42,897 nucleotides of DNA from positions 1 to 42,897 of the forward strand of contig CAQGLR010000033.1 in assembly GCA_948794795.1 (NCBI GenBank), given 5' to 3'. This DNA is from an uncultured Lachnospiraceae bacterium (GTDB lineage Bacteria; Bacillota; Clostridia; Lachnospirales; Lachnospiraceae). Numbering within the stretch: position 1 is the first letter of the stretch; each line of letters opens with the position of its first letter. The notes beneath the pieces are model-generated. The model was not told the origin of the DNA and did no database searches. It was given only the letters and a program-made list of their open reading frames with translations. This document shows, in pieces, positions 7,386 through 14,866 of the stretch. A program made the translations under genes and the position numbers.

Positions 7386-8048
7386 ACGTTTTACTACTGC
7401 TGCTGCCATTTTAATGGTTTCCCTGTCTGGTTCTTTTAAATCAGGAATACATATTACAGGTATTCCTGCTGCAAAAGCTGCTTTTACGCCATTCTCTGAA
7501 TCTTCAAGTACAAGTGCCTTTTGTGGTGCTATATTAAGTTTCTCACATGCCATAAGGAAAATATCTGGTTCAGGTTTTGAATGTTTTGCCATCTCACCAC
7601 CAATAATCTCCTGGAAATATCCAAGCAGTCCAGAATGTTTTAAATATTTTTCTACATATACAGACTTTGTAGAAGATGCTACTGCACATGGTATGCCTTT
7701 TTCTTTAAGCATTGCAAGAAGCTCCTGTATCTGTGGTTTAATGCTAAGCCCTATTGTTTCTGCAATCATTACAAGGCGTGACTGGGCAATATCACCACAT
7801 TCTTTGAATGGGTAATCTTCCCCATATTCTGAATACATAATATCTTTAAGCCTGCTTCCTCCTGTCCCAAGTGTCTTTATATAAACTTCACGCGAAAGGT
7901 TATAACCTTTTTCTTTCATAGCTGCTGCAAGCTGTTCCATAAACACCCTTTCGGTATCAAAAACTAGTCCATCCATATCAAATATAACAGCCTTAAAATT
8001 CTTCTGCATATTAACAGCTTCTAATAAATCAGAATATACTTTTCCCAT
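7359..8048 (-). CDS. HAD-family phosphatase, beta-phosphoglucomutase-like
   Basis: This 229-residue HAD subfamily IA hydrolase has motif I FDMDG (nucleophile Asp24, acid/base Asp26), a helical cap, motif II SST at 125-127, Lys158 in HSKPEPD, and motif IV LEDSENG (Glu182, Asp183). Such proteins dephosphorylate or isomerise small sugar phosphates; the substrate cannot be told. The ATG at 8048 is preceded by AGGAGG at an 11-base spacing. The later in-frame ATG, at the codon for Met14, lacks a good site. It lies 37 bases behind the AraC gene on the same strand and is probably in its operon, perhaps acting on a sugar phosphate in a pathway under that regulator. Confidence 0.88.
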   Translation of the reverse strand: MGKVYSDLLEAVNMQKNFKAVIFDMDGLVFDTERVFMEQLAAAMKEKGYNLSREVYIKTLGTGGSRLKDIMYSEYGEDYPFKECGDIAQSRLVMIAETIGLSIKPQIQELLAMLKEKGIPCAVASSTKSVYVEKYLKHSGLLGYFQEIIGGEMAKHSKPEPDIFLMACEKLNIAPQKALVLEDSENGVKAAFAAGIPVICIPDLKEPDRETIKMAAAVVKRSLSGNINA

Positions 8049-8085
8049 ATAAATTTTATCCTCCTTATTCTGGGCACATATTTTA

Positions 8086-8967
8086 TTATTCCAGTTTCAT
8101 TGCCCTGTATTCTTTTGGGGTGCATCCTATTGTCTGCAGAAAAACCCTGTTAAAATAACTTATATTATTAAATCCCGAAAGATTGGCAACTTCACCTATC
8201 TTTTTATCAGTATCACGCAGAAGCTGGCAGCTCTGTAATATCCTGTATCTCATAAGATACTGTACAGGTGAAAGTTTCATTGCCTGCTTAAAAACCCTGC
8301 TGAACTGCCCTTCACTCATAGGAAGCAGCCCTGCAAGCTCTGAAAGTGTAATATCATAGGCATAGTTCTTTTTAATATATTTTATAACAGGTGCAAGCCT
8401 TTCTGAATATCTTGTTTCAAGGCTGTCTTCCCTTTTTACCCTTACAGAATTGCTATTCATTAAATCCCATACACCAAATATACGGCTTCTTATCATAAGT
8501 TCATAATTGTACAGTTCATGTCCTGGACAAGCCCCTGCCTCCAGAAGCATTGAAAGCACAATGTCCTGCCACCCGTTTCCTTGTTCAAGGAACTCCTTGA
8601 ATAAAATTTTGCCATTAAGGACTGGTGTAATAAACCTTTTTGCAAAACTGCTGTGGATATCTTCATGCAGGAACTGGTATGAAAAGTCTAATGCCGTAAA
8701 TGAACAGGCATGACATCCCTCTGACCTTGCTGAATGTAAAAAATTAGAGTTTATAAATACCCCGTCTCCTGTATGTAACTTATATTCCCTGTCCTCTATA
8801 TTAAATATTATGTTTCCATCTGTTACTATGAGAAACTCAAATTCCTGGTGCCAGTGGAGATAGAATATTGCATCTGTACCTTCTGGGTATTCCATCTTAT
8901 GGATACCAATAGGAAGCTCTGCGGTACCATGCCTCTGCTTCTCTTCGTATACTTTCTTTCTACTCAA
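8086..8967 (-). CDS. AraC-family transcription regulator (TTG start)
   Basis: The 293-residue protein has an N-terminal cupin sugar-binding type domain (HWHQEFEFLIVTDGN, then an HTGDGVFINSN turn). A C-terminal AraC double helix-turn-helix covers about the last 100 residues (ITLSELAGLLPMSEGQFSR; NISYFNRVFLQTIGCTPKEY). The TTG at 8967 is chosen because GGAGG lies 7 bases upstream. A longer frame to 9048 would run through the promoter and a hairpin. It most likely controls itself and the HAD phosphatase downstream; the inducer is unknown. Confidence 0.9.
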   Translation of the reverse strand: MSRKKVYEEKQRHGTAELPIGIHKMEYPEGTDAIFYLHWHQEFEFLIVTDGNIIFNIEDREYKLHTGDGVFINSNFLHSARSEGCHACSFTALDFSYQFLHEDIHSSFAKRFITPVLNGKILFKEFLEQGNGWQDIVLSMLLEAGACPGHELYNYELMIRSRIFGVWDLMNSNSVRVKREDSLETRYSERLAPVIKYIKKNYAYDITLSELAGLLPMSEGQFSRVFKQAMKLSPVQYLMRYRILQSCQLLRDTDKKIGEVANLSGFNNISYFNRVFLQTIGCTPKEYRAMKLE

Positions 8968-8993
8968 AAGATATCCTCCAATTCTTTTTATTA

Positions 8994-9057
8994 AAAAGAC
9001 ACAAATACAAAAAATATCTGTGTCTTTTATATTACAATATAAAAACATAAGTTACAA
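8994..9057 (-). promoter_or_regulatory. Promoter and start-site hairpin of the AraC-HAD operon
   Basis: On the minus strand TTGTAA (9057-9052) and TAATAT (9034-9029) are 17 bases apart. Immediately downstream, a 10-base inverted repeat (AAAAGACACA and its inverse, 9028-9019 and 9003-8994) covers the expected transcription start and runs into a T-rich stretch. It could be an operator for the AraC protein or a short leader terminator. Confidence 0.55.
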
Positions 9058-9152
9058 CTAATTTTTTCTACACAACAATATATAGATTTACCAGGGCTTA
9101 AATAAAAGTATAACTATAATAAAGAAGAATAAATTCCTGCTGGGGCAAAATA

Positions 9153-9974
9153 CTACTCAAGATTTAATTTTTTCTGCATAAGTTTTATAGAAACTGTACT
9201 ATATATAACAGAGAAAACTGACATAAGTATTGTAATAATAATTAATAATGAACTTGTATAATTTAACATTTCTGTCTCTGGTAAATCAAAACCATAAACC
9301 AATACAGTTCCAAATACAGTAAATACCATAACCACCTGGAATATTATATAAGTTACAATATACACTGCTACAGACATTAAATCCCTGCTTACCCCTTTGC
9401 CTGATATACTATAACCAATATTAATACTTGCAAAAAACTGGGCTATACTTTCATACAGGGCAATTATAAAAAGAACTATAATAGTTACTATATATAATGT
9501 TCCATTTACACCATATTCCTTTGCACCATAGTGGAATGTTGTCAGCATTTTTATAAAACTGTCCCATGTAAATCCAAACTCAGCTGGAATTCCTGAAATT
9601 ATAAATGAAAGAATTATTACTGCTATATCTCCAATAAAAAACATTAAGGATGTAATTATCTTACTAAAATACAAGCTTACTGCGGATACAGGAAGTGTAT
9701 GCATAAGATAACCTTCATCACGTAAAAGGTTATTCCTGTACCTTAAAAGGACTAATACCAGCGTAACCACACATACAGCCACTACAGATAATATCATTAT
9801 AAACATAGTAAACATCCATAAATATCCCAGTGCATTTCCCATAAAACCATCAATGTTATTAGATAACATCCCGGTAATCCTTGCAAAAACTGCACACAAT
9901 AACATAAATCCATATATTACACTAATTATACGGCCGCCTGCTTTCAAATCATATTTAATTAATTTATCTAACAT
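9153..9974 (-). CDS. ABC-2 type exporter membrane subunit
   Basis: This 273-residue protein has six hydrophobic segments, starting about residue 15 and ending about 262, separated by short loops. It begins MLDKLIKYDLKAGGR, typical of permeases paired with a YtrB-like ATPase. Its start overlaps the end of the ATPase gene by 7 bases, indicating translational coupling. The pair presumably exports a small or toxic compound such as a peptide antibiotic, by analogy with YtrA-regulated cassettes of Firmicutes. The substrate is unknown. Confidence 0.85.
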   Translation of the reverse strand: MLDKLIKYDLKAGGRIISVIYGFMLLCAVFARITGMLSNNIDGFMGNALGYLWMFTMFIMILSVVAVCVVTLVLVLLRYRNNLLRDEGYLMHTLPVSAVSLYFSKIITSLMFFIGDIAVIILSFIISGIPAEFGFTWDSFIKMLTTFHYGAKEYGVNGTLYIVTIIVLFIIALYESIAQFFASINIGYSISGKGVSRDLMSVAVYIVTYIIFQVVMVFTVFGTVLVYGFDLPETEMLNYTSSLLIIITILMSVFSVIYSTVSIKLMQKKLNLE

Positions 9975-10666
9975 GCAAACACCTCCCTGAATAACGCATC
10001 AACAGATTTGCCTTTTTCACTTCTTATCTGGTCTACACTCTCATGTAGTATCATCTTTCCATTCTTGATAAATACAACATCATCAAGCACTTTTTCCACA
10101 TCACTTATAAGATGTGTAGATATAATAACACCTGCTTCTTCATTATAATTCATAAGTATTGTTTTTAATATAAAATCCCTTGCGGCAGGGTCAACGCCTC
10201 CCATAGGCTCATCTAATAAATATAATTTTGCTTTCCTGCTCATAACAAGTACAAGCTGCACCTTCTCCCTGTTACCCTTTGATAAAGTCCTTATCCTTGC
10301 ATCCATTTTTATTTCAAGGCTCTTTAACATCTCTGCTGCTGCATCTTCTGAAAAGTCACTGTAAAAATCCTTAAAAAACTTTATAGTTTCACTTACTTTC
10401 ATTCCAGGACTGAAATATGGACGTTCTGGAAGATATGAAACTATCTTTTTACTTTCAACACCAATTCTGTTGCCGCCTGCCAGGACTTCCCCTTCACTTG
10501 CACTAAGAATACCACTGGCTATTTTAATAAGAGTAGTCTTGCCGCTTCCATTTGGCCCAAGCAGCCCAGTAATCTTGCCGCTGTTAATTGATAAAGATAT
10601 ATTATCAAGCGCAACTTTGCTGCCATATTTCTTTGTAAGGTTATGACATTCTAAAATATTTCCCAT
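9968..10666 (-). CDS. ABC transporter ATP-binding protein (YtrB-like)
   Basis: The 232-residue ATPase has Walker A GPNGSGKTT (37-45), signature LSKGNREKVQ (128-137), Walker B LYLLDEP (148-154) and the switch histidine in ISTHLISDV (185). The usual Q-loop glutamine is replaced in the segment YLPERPYF, as is common in this exporter branch. It overlaps the permease gene and lies 33 bases after the GntR gene, so all three form one operon. Confidence 0.93.
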   Translation of the reverse strand: MGNILECHNLTKKYGSKVALDNISLSINSGKITGLLGPNGSGKTTLIKIASGILSASEGEVLAGGNRIGVESKKIVSYLPERPYFSPGMKVSETIKFFKDFYSDFSEDAAAEMLKSLEIKMDARIRTLSKGNREKVQLVLVMSRKAKLYLLDEPMGGVDPAARDFILKTILMNYNEEAGVIISTHLISDVEKVLDDVVFIKNGKMILHESVDQIRSEKGKSVDALFREVFAC

Positions 10667-10699
10667 AATAATTCCCTTTCCTTTCCGCTGTATATATTA

Positions 10700-11068
10700 C
10701 TAAATGCCAGCATCCCAGTATTTTTCAACCAGTTTTACAGACTCACTAGCTGAATAACCAAGCTTTTTCATATTTTCTATAAATTCTTTTATACATTCTA
10801 TCATAAGCTCCTCCTGTAAATTATTTGCCTTTTCTGGATTATCAGCTACAAATCTTCCTGATGTCCTTCTGGAACACAAAAGCCCTTCACGCTCAAGCTC
10901 TGACATAGCTTTCTGCATAGTATTTGGATTAACCCCGGCTTCAACTGCAAGTTCCCGTACAGATGGCAGCTTATCACCAGCTTTAAGCCTTCCTGTTGCA
11001 ATCATAGCCTTTATCTGTTCCATAATCTGCTGGTATATTGGAGCATCATTATTAAACTTCCATTCCAA
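10700..11068 (-). CDS. GntR-family repressor, YtrA type
   Basis: The 122-residue protein consists of a GntR winged helix-turn-helix (about residues 8-72: APIYQQIMEQIKAMI, KLPSVRELAVEAGVNPNT, ALSELEREG-like segment) and a short helical tail. This is the YtrA layout, which lacks a large effector domain. AGGAGG lies 6 bases before the ATG. It is the first gene of the exporter operon and almost certainly binds the long palindrome at 11085-11122, which covers its own promoter. Confidence 0.92.
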   Translation of the reverse strand: MEWKFNNDAPIYQQIMEQIKAMIATGRLKAGDKLPSVRELAVEAGVNPNTMQKAMSELEREGLLCSRRTSGRFVADNPEKANNLQEELMIECIKEFIENMKKLGYSASESVKLVEKYWDAGI

Positions 11069-11084
11069 ACAATTACCTCCTTTT

Positions 11085-11122
11085 TTGTATTATTGTATTA
11101 TCTGATTAATACAATAATACAA
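11085..11122. promoter_or_regulatory. Operator: perfect 16-bp inverted repeat
   Basis: TTGTATTATTGTATTA and its exact inverse flank the hexamer TCTGAT. Each arm itself holds two TTGTATTA-like steps, so more than one dimer could bind. It covers the -10 region and the start of the GntR gene message, which predicts autorepression. Confidence 0.85.
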
Positions 11123-11139
11123 AAATACAGTTTTGTCAA
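11111..11139 (-). promoter_or_regulatory. Promoter of the GntR-ABC operon
   Basis: On the minus strand TTGACA (11139-11134) is followed after 17 bases by TATTGT (11116-11111). The -10 box lies inside the operator palindrome. Confidence 0.65.
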
Positions 11140-11160
11140 TATCTAAATTTTTTAACATAA

Positions 11161-11196
11161 AAAACCAGCATCTGTTGTACAAATGCTGGTTTTTAG
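11161..11196. terminator. Bidirectional terminator
   Basis: AAACCAGCAT pairs with ATGCTGGTTT across a short loop, with T runs on both strands. It ends the chemoreceptor 3 message on the minus strand and insulates it from the exporter operon. Confidence 0.75.
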
Positions 11197-11218
11197 TTTT
11201 ATAAATTATCAAATATAT

Positions 11219-12703
11219 TTAAGTGTTATTTGCTTCTTTATCTATGCCAAGTACACTTGAAAGCCTGTCCATGCCTTCCTGTACACTCTTCATAGATTTA
11301 AGGATATTTTCTACACCTGTTGCCTGTTCTTCTGTTGCAGCACTTATTTCTGAAGTGTTTTCTACTGATTTCTGTGAAACATCTTCAACTTTCTCCATTG
11401 CCTGTAACAGATGGTCTTTAAGGTCTATAATACTGCCAAGCTCTGCTTTTAGTAAATCCGTAACATTAATTACCTCTTCCGAAGAATCCAGCATAGTTTC
11501 AAAAATTCTTACAGTATCATCTAATCTGTCTTTTGACTCTTTTACAATAATATTATTATCATCAATAACCTTATTTGTCTCCTGTACGGTGTTTATAATA
11601 TCTTTTAATATAGCATCTATCTTCTGGGTTGCAGCAGAAGATTCCCCGGACAATGCGTTTATCTCATCAGCTACCACTGCAAAACCCTTTCCTGCTTCGC
11701 CTGCCCTTGCCGCTTCAATCGCTGCATTTAAAGCAAGCAGGTTTGTCTGCTGTGCAATCTGGCTGATACTTTCAATAATTTCACCAATAGAACTTGACTT
11801 CTGTGCCAGTGATGCTACACCTTCAGAAGCCATCTTCGTAGATTCAATATTTTCAGCAAATTTCTTTGAAAGTTCTTCAATGGCAACTATTCCCTCATCG
11901 TTCTTCTCTTTAAGATTTTTAATATTTTCTACAGTCTGTGCAACACGGCCTTCAGAACTTAAAATCTTGTCATTAAGGTCATTAAATATATCTAAGCTTC
12001 CTTCAACCTGCTCAATCTGCAGGTCTGCACTATTAGAAATCTCCTGGGTAGATGCAGCAATATCTGTAGAACTCTCCTCAAAATCATGCAGTGAAGCATA
12101 AATCTTGCCAGAAGACTGCTGTAAGCCTTCAAAAGCCCCACGTACATCTGAAAGCAGTGTCTCTACTTCCTTTTCTTTTGTTTCTACCATCTGGAACAGT
12201 GAACGTGCCCTTGTAACAATAAATACTGCTACAACAACCGCAAGTGCATATACAATCCATACAAACACCCATATAGACATAGTATACATTGCAAGATAAG
12301 CCTTCTGGAATATAAACAATGCCGCCAGGTTAGGCACTACTGTAGCTATTGCACATACTTTTATCATAGAGATATCATAATATGGGATACATAAAAACAA
12401 TACCAGGAAATAAGCTTCCGCCATTGCACCATATACAGCAGGGCCTGATGCTGCAATTACTACTACTCCGAGAACAGGCAGAGCAGAAATATAAAAATAT
12501 TTAGCGTATTTTCCTAATACTTTCTCAAATGCTTTTATTAAAAGGCTTCCTGCTGATATAACAAGTGCAACAATATCTCTTTTAAAAGAGCCACTGTTAA
12601 AAAGCATAACATATGTAAATGCACATACTGGTATAACTGCCACAAATAAAAACATAATCAAGTTCATTCTTTTCTCTTCATCTTTGAGAATCTCTAGTTC
12701 CAT
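11219..12703 (-). CDS. Methyl-accepting chemotaxis protein 3, polytopic membrane sensor
   Basis: This 494-residue chemoreceptor has an N-terminus with about six hydrophobic segments (about 13-36, 43-60, 66-86, 90-110, 112-133, 140-165) instead of an extracytoplasmic sensor domain. There is no obvious HAMP. The cytoplasmic coiled coil carries the tip QQTNLLALNAAIEAARAG near residues 318-345 and ends with a short hydrophilic tail. A G-rich site (GGGGGAAG) precedes the ATG at 12703. Polytopic receptors of this type are thought to sense membrane-soluble cues or membrane energetics. It is divergent from the bile-salt-hydrolase-type gene at 12927, and a link to bile sensing is speculation. Confidence 0.93.
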   Translation of the reverse strand: MELEILKDEEKRMNLIMFLFVAVIPVCAFTYVMLFNSGSFKRDIVALVISAGSLLIKAFEKVLGKYAKYFYISALPVLGVVVIAASGPAVYGAMAEAYFLVLFLCIPYYDISMIKVCAIATVVPNLAALFIFQKAYLAMYTMSIWVFVWIVYALAVVVAVFIVTRARSLFQMVETKEKEVETLLSDVRGAFEGLQQSSGKIYASLHDFEESSTDIAASTQEISNSADLQIEQVEGSLDIFNDLNDKILSSEGRVAQTVENIKNLKEKNDEGIVAIEELSKKFAENIESTKMASEGVASLAQKSSSIGEIIESISQIAQQTNLLALNAAIEAARAGEAGKGFAVVADEINALSGESSAATQKIDAILKDIINTVQETNKVIDDNNIIVKESKDRLDDTVRIFETMLDSSEEVINVTDLLKAELGSIIDLKDHLLQAMEKVEDVSQKSVENTSEISAATEEQATGVENILKSMKSVQEGMDRLSSVLGIDKEANNT

Positions 12704-12926
12704 TATACTTCCCCCTTTTATATCTAGTAAAATCCCCCTTTAATGTCAAAATATTGTATGCCTCCAAGTTTCAAATACTGTTACAAAAAATTAAATATCC
12801 ATCCAGTGTCCTCCTTTATAAAAAATTTAGAATAATAAAAAATAATAATTATACATTAATAACTGTATTTTATCATATTCTTACAAATAAGTAAAACCAT
12901 TTAACATAATTCCAGGAGGCAGTTTT

Positions 12927-13898
12927 ATGTGCACAGCAGCAACTTACCAGACAAACTACTTTTATTTTGGACGTACATTGGATTACGAATTCTCTTATGT
13001 AGATGAAGTTACTATTACCCCACGTAATTACCAGTTTAATTTCAGTATGGCTGGAAATATAAACAGACATTATGCAATAATGGGCATTGCATATGTTGTG
13101 GATGGCTATCCGCTTTATTATGAGGGGGTCAATGAAAAAGGGCTCTGCATGGCAGCACTTAACTTTACAGGCAATGCCATATATAAACAGGCATTACATA
13201 ATATGTATAATATATCACAATATGAATTTATACCATGGATTCTTACACAGTGCAGTACAATAAAACAAGTTAAACAGCTTCTTGCAAGAACTAATATTGT
13301 AGGCATGGAAATCAACAACCTGCCTGCCCCACAGCTCCACTGGATGGTTTCAAGCCGTGAAGGCTCTTTAACAGTAGAACCAATGCAGGATGGCATTAAA
13401 GTTTACGATAATCCTGTAGGCATACTTACCAATAACCCTCCATTTAATGAACAGGTTTTCAGTCTTAATAATTATATGGGACTATCTATAAGGACACCAA
13501 ACAATAATTTCTCAAGCAAGCTTGATTTACAGCCTTATTGCCAGGGAATGGGTGCTATAGGGCTTCCTGGCGACCTTTCTTCACAGTCCCGTTTTGTCAG
13601 GGCAGCTTTTACAAAGATGAACTCTTTCTCTGGAACATCTGAAACAGAAAGTGTAAGCCAGCTTTTCCATATTCTTGGCTCTGTACTACAGCCAAGGGGA
13701 TGCTGTGAAACTTCCAATGGAAAATATGAATACACTATCTATACATCATGTTGTAATGCAGACAAAGGAATATATTATTATACAACATATAATAACCATC
13801 AGATTACTTCAATTAATATGTATAATGAAAACCTGGACAGCAATATTCTTGTAAGGTTTCCACTTATAAAAGAAGAACAGATATTTGCACAAAATTAA
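12927..13898 (+). CDS. Choloylglycine hydrolase family enzyme (bile salt hydrolase-like)
   Basis: This 323-residue Ntn-hydrolase cleaves linear amide bonds, typically of glycine- or taurine-conjugated bile acids, or of penicillin V in related enzymes. Removal of Met1 exposes the catalytic Cys2 (MCTAATYQ). Arg16 and Asp19 lie in GRTLDYE, an Asn lies in LNFTGN (Asn79), Asn170 lies in LTNNPPF, and Arg225 lies in SRFVRAAF. These match the active-site set of the family. There is no signal peptide, so it acts in the cytoplasm. The ATG at 12927 has AGGAGG 6 to 7 bases upstream. The message ends at the hairpin at 13922. Bile salt rather than penicillin preference is likely from overall similarity but is not proven. 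Confidence 0.92.
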   Translation: MCTAATYQTNYFYFGRTLDYEFSYVDEVTITPRNYQFNFSMAGNINRHYAIMGIAYVVDGYPLYYEGVNEKGLCMAALNFTGNAIYKQALHNMYNISQYEFIPWILTQCSTIKQVKQLLARTNIVGMEINNLPAPQLHWMVSSREGSLTVEPMQDGIKVYDNPVGILTNNPPFNEQVFSLNNYMGLSIRTPNNNFSSKLDLQPYCQGMGAIGLPGDLSSQSRFVRAAFTKMNSFSGTSETESVSQLFHILGSVLQPRGCCETSNGKYEYTIYTSCCNADKGIYYYTTYNNHQITSINMYNENLDSNILVRFPLIKEEQIFAQN

Positions 13899-13921
13899 AA
13901 AAGCTTATATACAGATACAAA

Positions 13922-13964
13922 AAGATGCCAGCTGTACAAAACCTGCTGGCATCTTGTCCTTTTA
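13922..13964. terminator. Bidirectional terminator between convergent genes
   Basis: AAGATGCCAGC pairs with GCTGGCATCTT and is followed on the plus strand by GTCCTTTT; on the minus strand a T run follows too. It serves both the hydrolase and the convergent protease gene. Confidence 0.75.
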
Positions 13965-13968
13965 ATAT

Positions 13969-14856
13969 TTAATTGATATATTCTGGTTTCACCCAGTTTC
14001 CATCTGTTTTCCTGTGTTTCCATGTATCTTTTGTACTATCATAATCCCCTATAGTTAAATACTGCCATTCACTTGCTTTCTTAAGTGATTTATATATTTT
14101 ACGCAATTCTACCTTCTGCCTGTTATGGTCTGGATTGCCAGAATCTGCAAGAAACACAGTATCCGTTTCCCTGTCATATAAAAATATTGTTACATAATGC
14201 CCTGGCGTATCCTGCCAGTAACATGAAGAATCATTGCTGCTTATAAGCACTATGCTGCATGATGCTGCTGATACCTGCTCCTTGAAGTCCTTGTAATCCT
14301 GTGGCTTAATCCTCAGGCTGCAGTCAAAGCCAAGCTTACCCAGTATAGTATCCATATAGTCCCATGCGATTGCCCCGCCTCCGCTATATCCAGTGTTTCT
14401 TTTGGCAAACTTGTACATATCAACAGGGGTACACTGGTATCTGCTCTCTGTTGAATATACATTGGCAAGACAGCACAGCCCGCAGCCAAACCCTCCAAAT
14501 GAACCTCCGTCATAAAATGCCCTGCCCCATGCCCCGGACCAGTCCCTGCGCTCTTCCCATGACCTTGGGCCCTGGAGGAATGTAAATATTTCTTCCTCTT
14601 TAACCTTTTCTTTTATCTCTTCACTGTTATTGTCCTGTGGTTCCAAGGCAGCACTCATAACAATCTCTTCTGGCGGCTTTGGCGAAGCAGCCACCTCCGC
14701 CATCGCAGGTACCGCTCCGCCTTCATTAATTTCTATATATGTCCGCCTTACTGTATATACAGTTGATATTATTACAATAATTAATGTAATACATGTCATT
14801 GTATATACTATCTGCTGCCTTTTTTTCTTAAGGATTTTTTTTATCCTGCTGCCCAT
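13969..14856 (-). CDS. Membrane-anchored C39-like cysteine peptidase
   Basis: The 295-residue protein has a basic N-terminus and one membrane segment (about 17-37), a linker rich in Pro, Glu and Lys (45-95), and a papain-like domain. The likely catalytic residues are Cys125 (FGCGLCC), His220 (PGHYVTIFLYD) and Asp238 (FLADSG), the C39_2 pattern. The catalytic domain should face outward. The ATG at 14856 is chosen because AAGG lies upstream; GTG at 14865 is an alternative. It follows the GH31 gene by 10 bases, so both are translated from one message. It may process or cross-link a surface peptide; the substrate is unknown. Confidence 0.8.
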   Translation of the reverse strand: MGSRIKKILKKKRQQIVYTMTCITLIIVIISTVYTVRRTYIEINEGGAVPAMAEVAASPKPPEEIVMSAALEPQDNNSEEIKEKVKEEEIFTFLQGPRSWEERRDWSGAWGRAFYDGGSFGGFGCGLCCLANVYSTESRYQCTPVDMYKFAKRNTGYSGGGAIAWDYMDTILGKLGFDCSLRIKPQDYKDFKEQVSAASCSIVLISSNDSSCYWQDTPGHYVTIFLYDRETDTVFLADSGNPDHNRQKVELRKIYKSLKKASEWQYLTIGDYDSTKDTWKHRKTDGNWVKPEYIN

Positions 14857-14866
14857 GCTATACACC

